Position numbers and translations under genes: made by a program
Part shown: piece after piece, positions 63,913-64,000 of the stretch
Layout of the letters: each line of letters begins with the position of its first letter
Numbering within the stretch: the stretch's first letter is position 1
The notes under the pieces: generated by a model
Told to the model about the DNA's origin: nothing
Database searches by the model: none
What the model saw: the letters and a program-made list of their open reading frames with translations, nothing else
Source of the DNA: Enterococcus casseliflavus NBRC 100478
GTDB lineage: Bacteria > Bacillota > Bacilli > Lactobacillales > Enterococcaceae
Assembly (NCBI RefSeq): GCF_001544095.1
Contig: NZ_BCPT01000015.1
Span: 18,214-82,213 of the forward strand
Direction of reading: 5' to 3'
DNA: 64,000 nucleotides

Positions 63913-64000
63913 AGAAAAAAACGTTACGCAAAATTTCGGCTCTTTGTCAATAAGGACTGATGAGTTGTGTAAAATCAAATCTGGGTCAGAATGAACCACA

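Overview
The window reads as low-GC Firmicutes chromosome, most likely Enterococcus. The walRK-walHIJ order, the class II ribonucleotide reductase, the fructose-type PTS with an alpha-mannosidase, a sortase (LPKTG) surface protein and an IS982-family element all fit. A decayed GGDEF gene hints at the motile E. gallinarum/E. casseliflavus side of the genus, but that placement is inference.

Layout. (1) 0.3-3.2 kb: an Mga-type regulator and a PadR/DUF2812 pair behind a dyad operator. (2) 3.7-7.3 kb: an arsenic operon (arsR, an ACR3 arsenite pump, a CoA-disulfide-reductase-like flavoprotein fused to rhodanese) led by a perfect 22-bp inverted repeat, then a BlaI-like regulator. (3) 7.4-16.2 kb: an accessory strip rich in decay. 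It holds a broken GGDEF gene, a ChrA transporter, small unknown genes around a cold-shock gene, a frameshifted merR, an intact IS982-family element, a GNAT gene, a broken PHP-phosphatase gene and a 108-bp end of a second IS982 copy. (4) 16.3-26.1 kb: an amino-acid module with ABC importer, aminotransferase, D-2-hydroxyacid dehydrogenase, MFS carrier, two Lrp regulators and aspartase, bounded by IS sequences. (5) 26.3-30.3 kb: an IS256-family element with a nonsense codon in its transposase, a KAP-like ATPase fragment, and a 5'-truncated, frameshifted LPXTG surface-protein gene. (6) 30.3-37.4 kb: a PRD regulator, fructose-type PTS IIA/IIB/IIC and GH38 alpha-mannosidase, probably for mannosylglycerate or a related mannoside. 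(7) 37.7-44.1 kb: GNAT, LysR with a TDT carrier and L-lactate dehydrogenase, then an FtsX-type ABC pair with its TetR regulator. (8) 44.2-49.8 kb: an APC amino-acid permease, then an ECF S component divergent from nrdJ (B12-dependent ribonucleotide reductase) and a DUF4430 lipoprotein. (9) 50.3-52.8 kb: a P-loop kinase, a small membrane protein, a RelB/MazF-like toxin-antitoxin pair with a damaged toxin, and tRNA-Lys. (10) 53.1-63.9 kb: DUF1836, DegV, the walRKHIJ cell-wall operon, and a beta-glucoside PTS unit (RpiR, IIC, GH1).

The strongest new-looking signal is at 46.7-46.8 kb. A Fur-like box overlaps a candidate -10 for the S-component gene, and two NrdR boxes exactly 31 bp apart cover the nrdJ promoter. 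With the lipoprotein, whose fold family includes the C-terminal domain of transcobalamin, this looks like an iron- and nucleotide-responsive cobalamin capture and B12-dependent dNTP synthesis unit. The second is the 10-kb amino-acid module, whose gene content suggests uptake, transamination, reduction to a D-2-hydroxy acid, and export.
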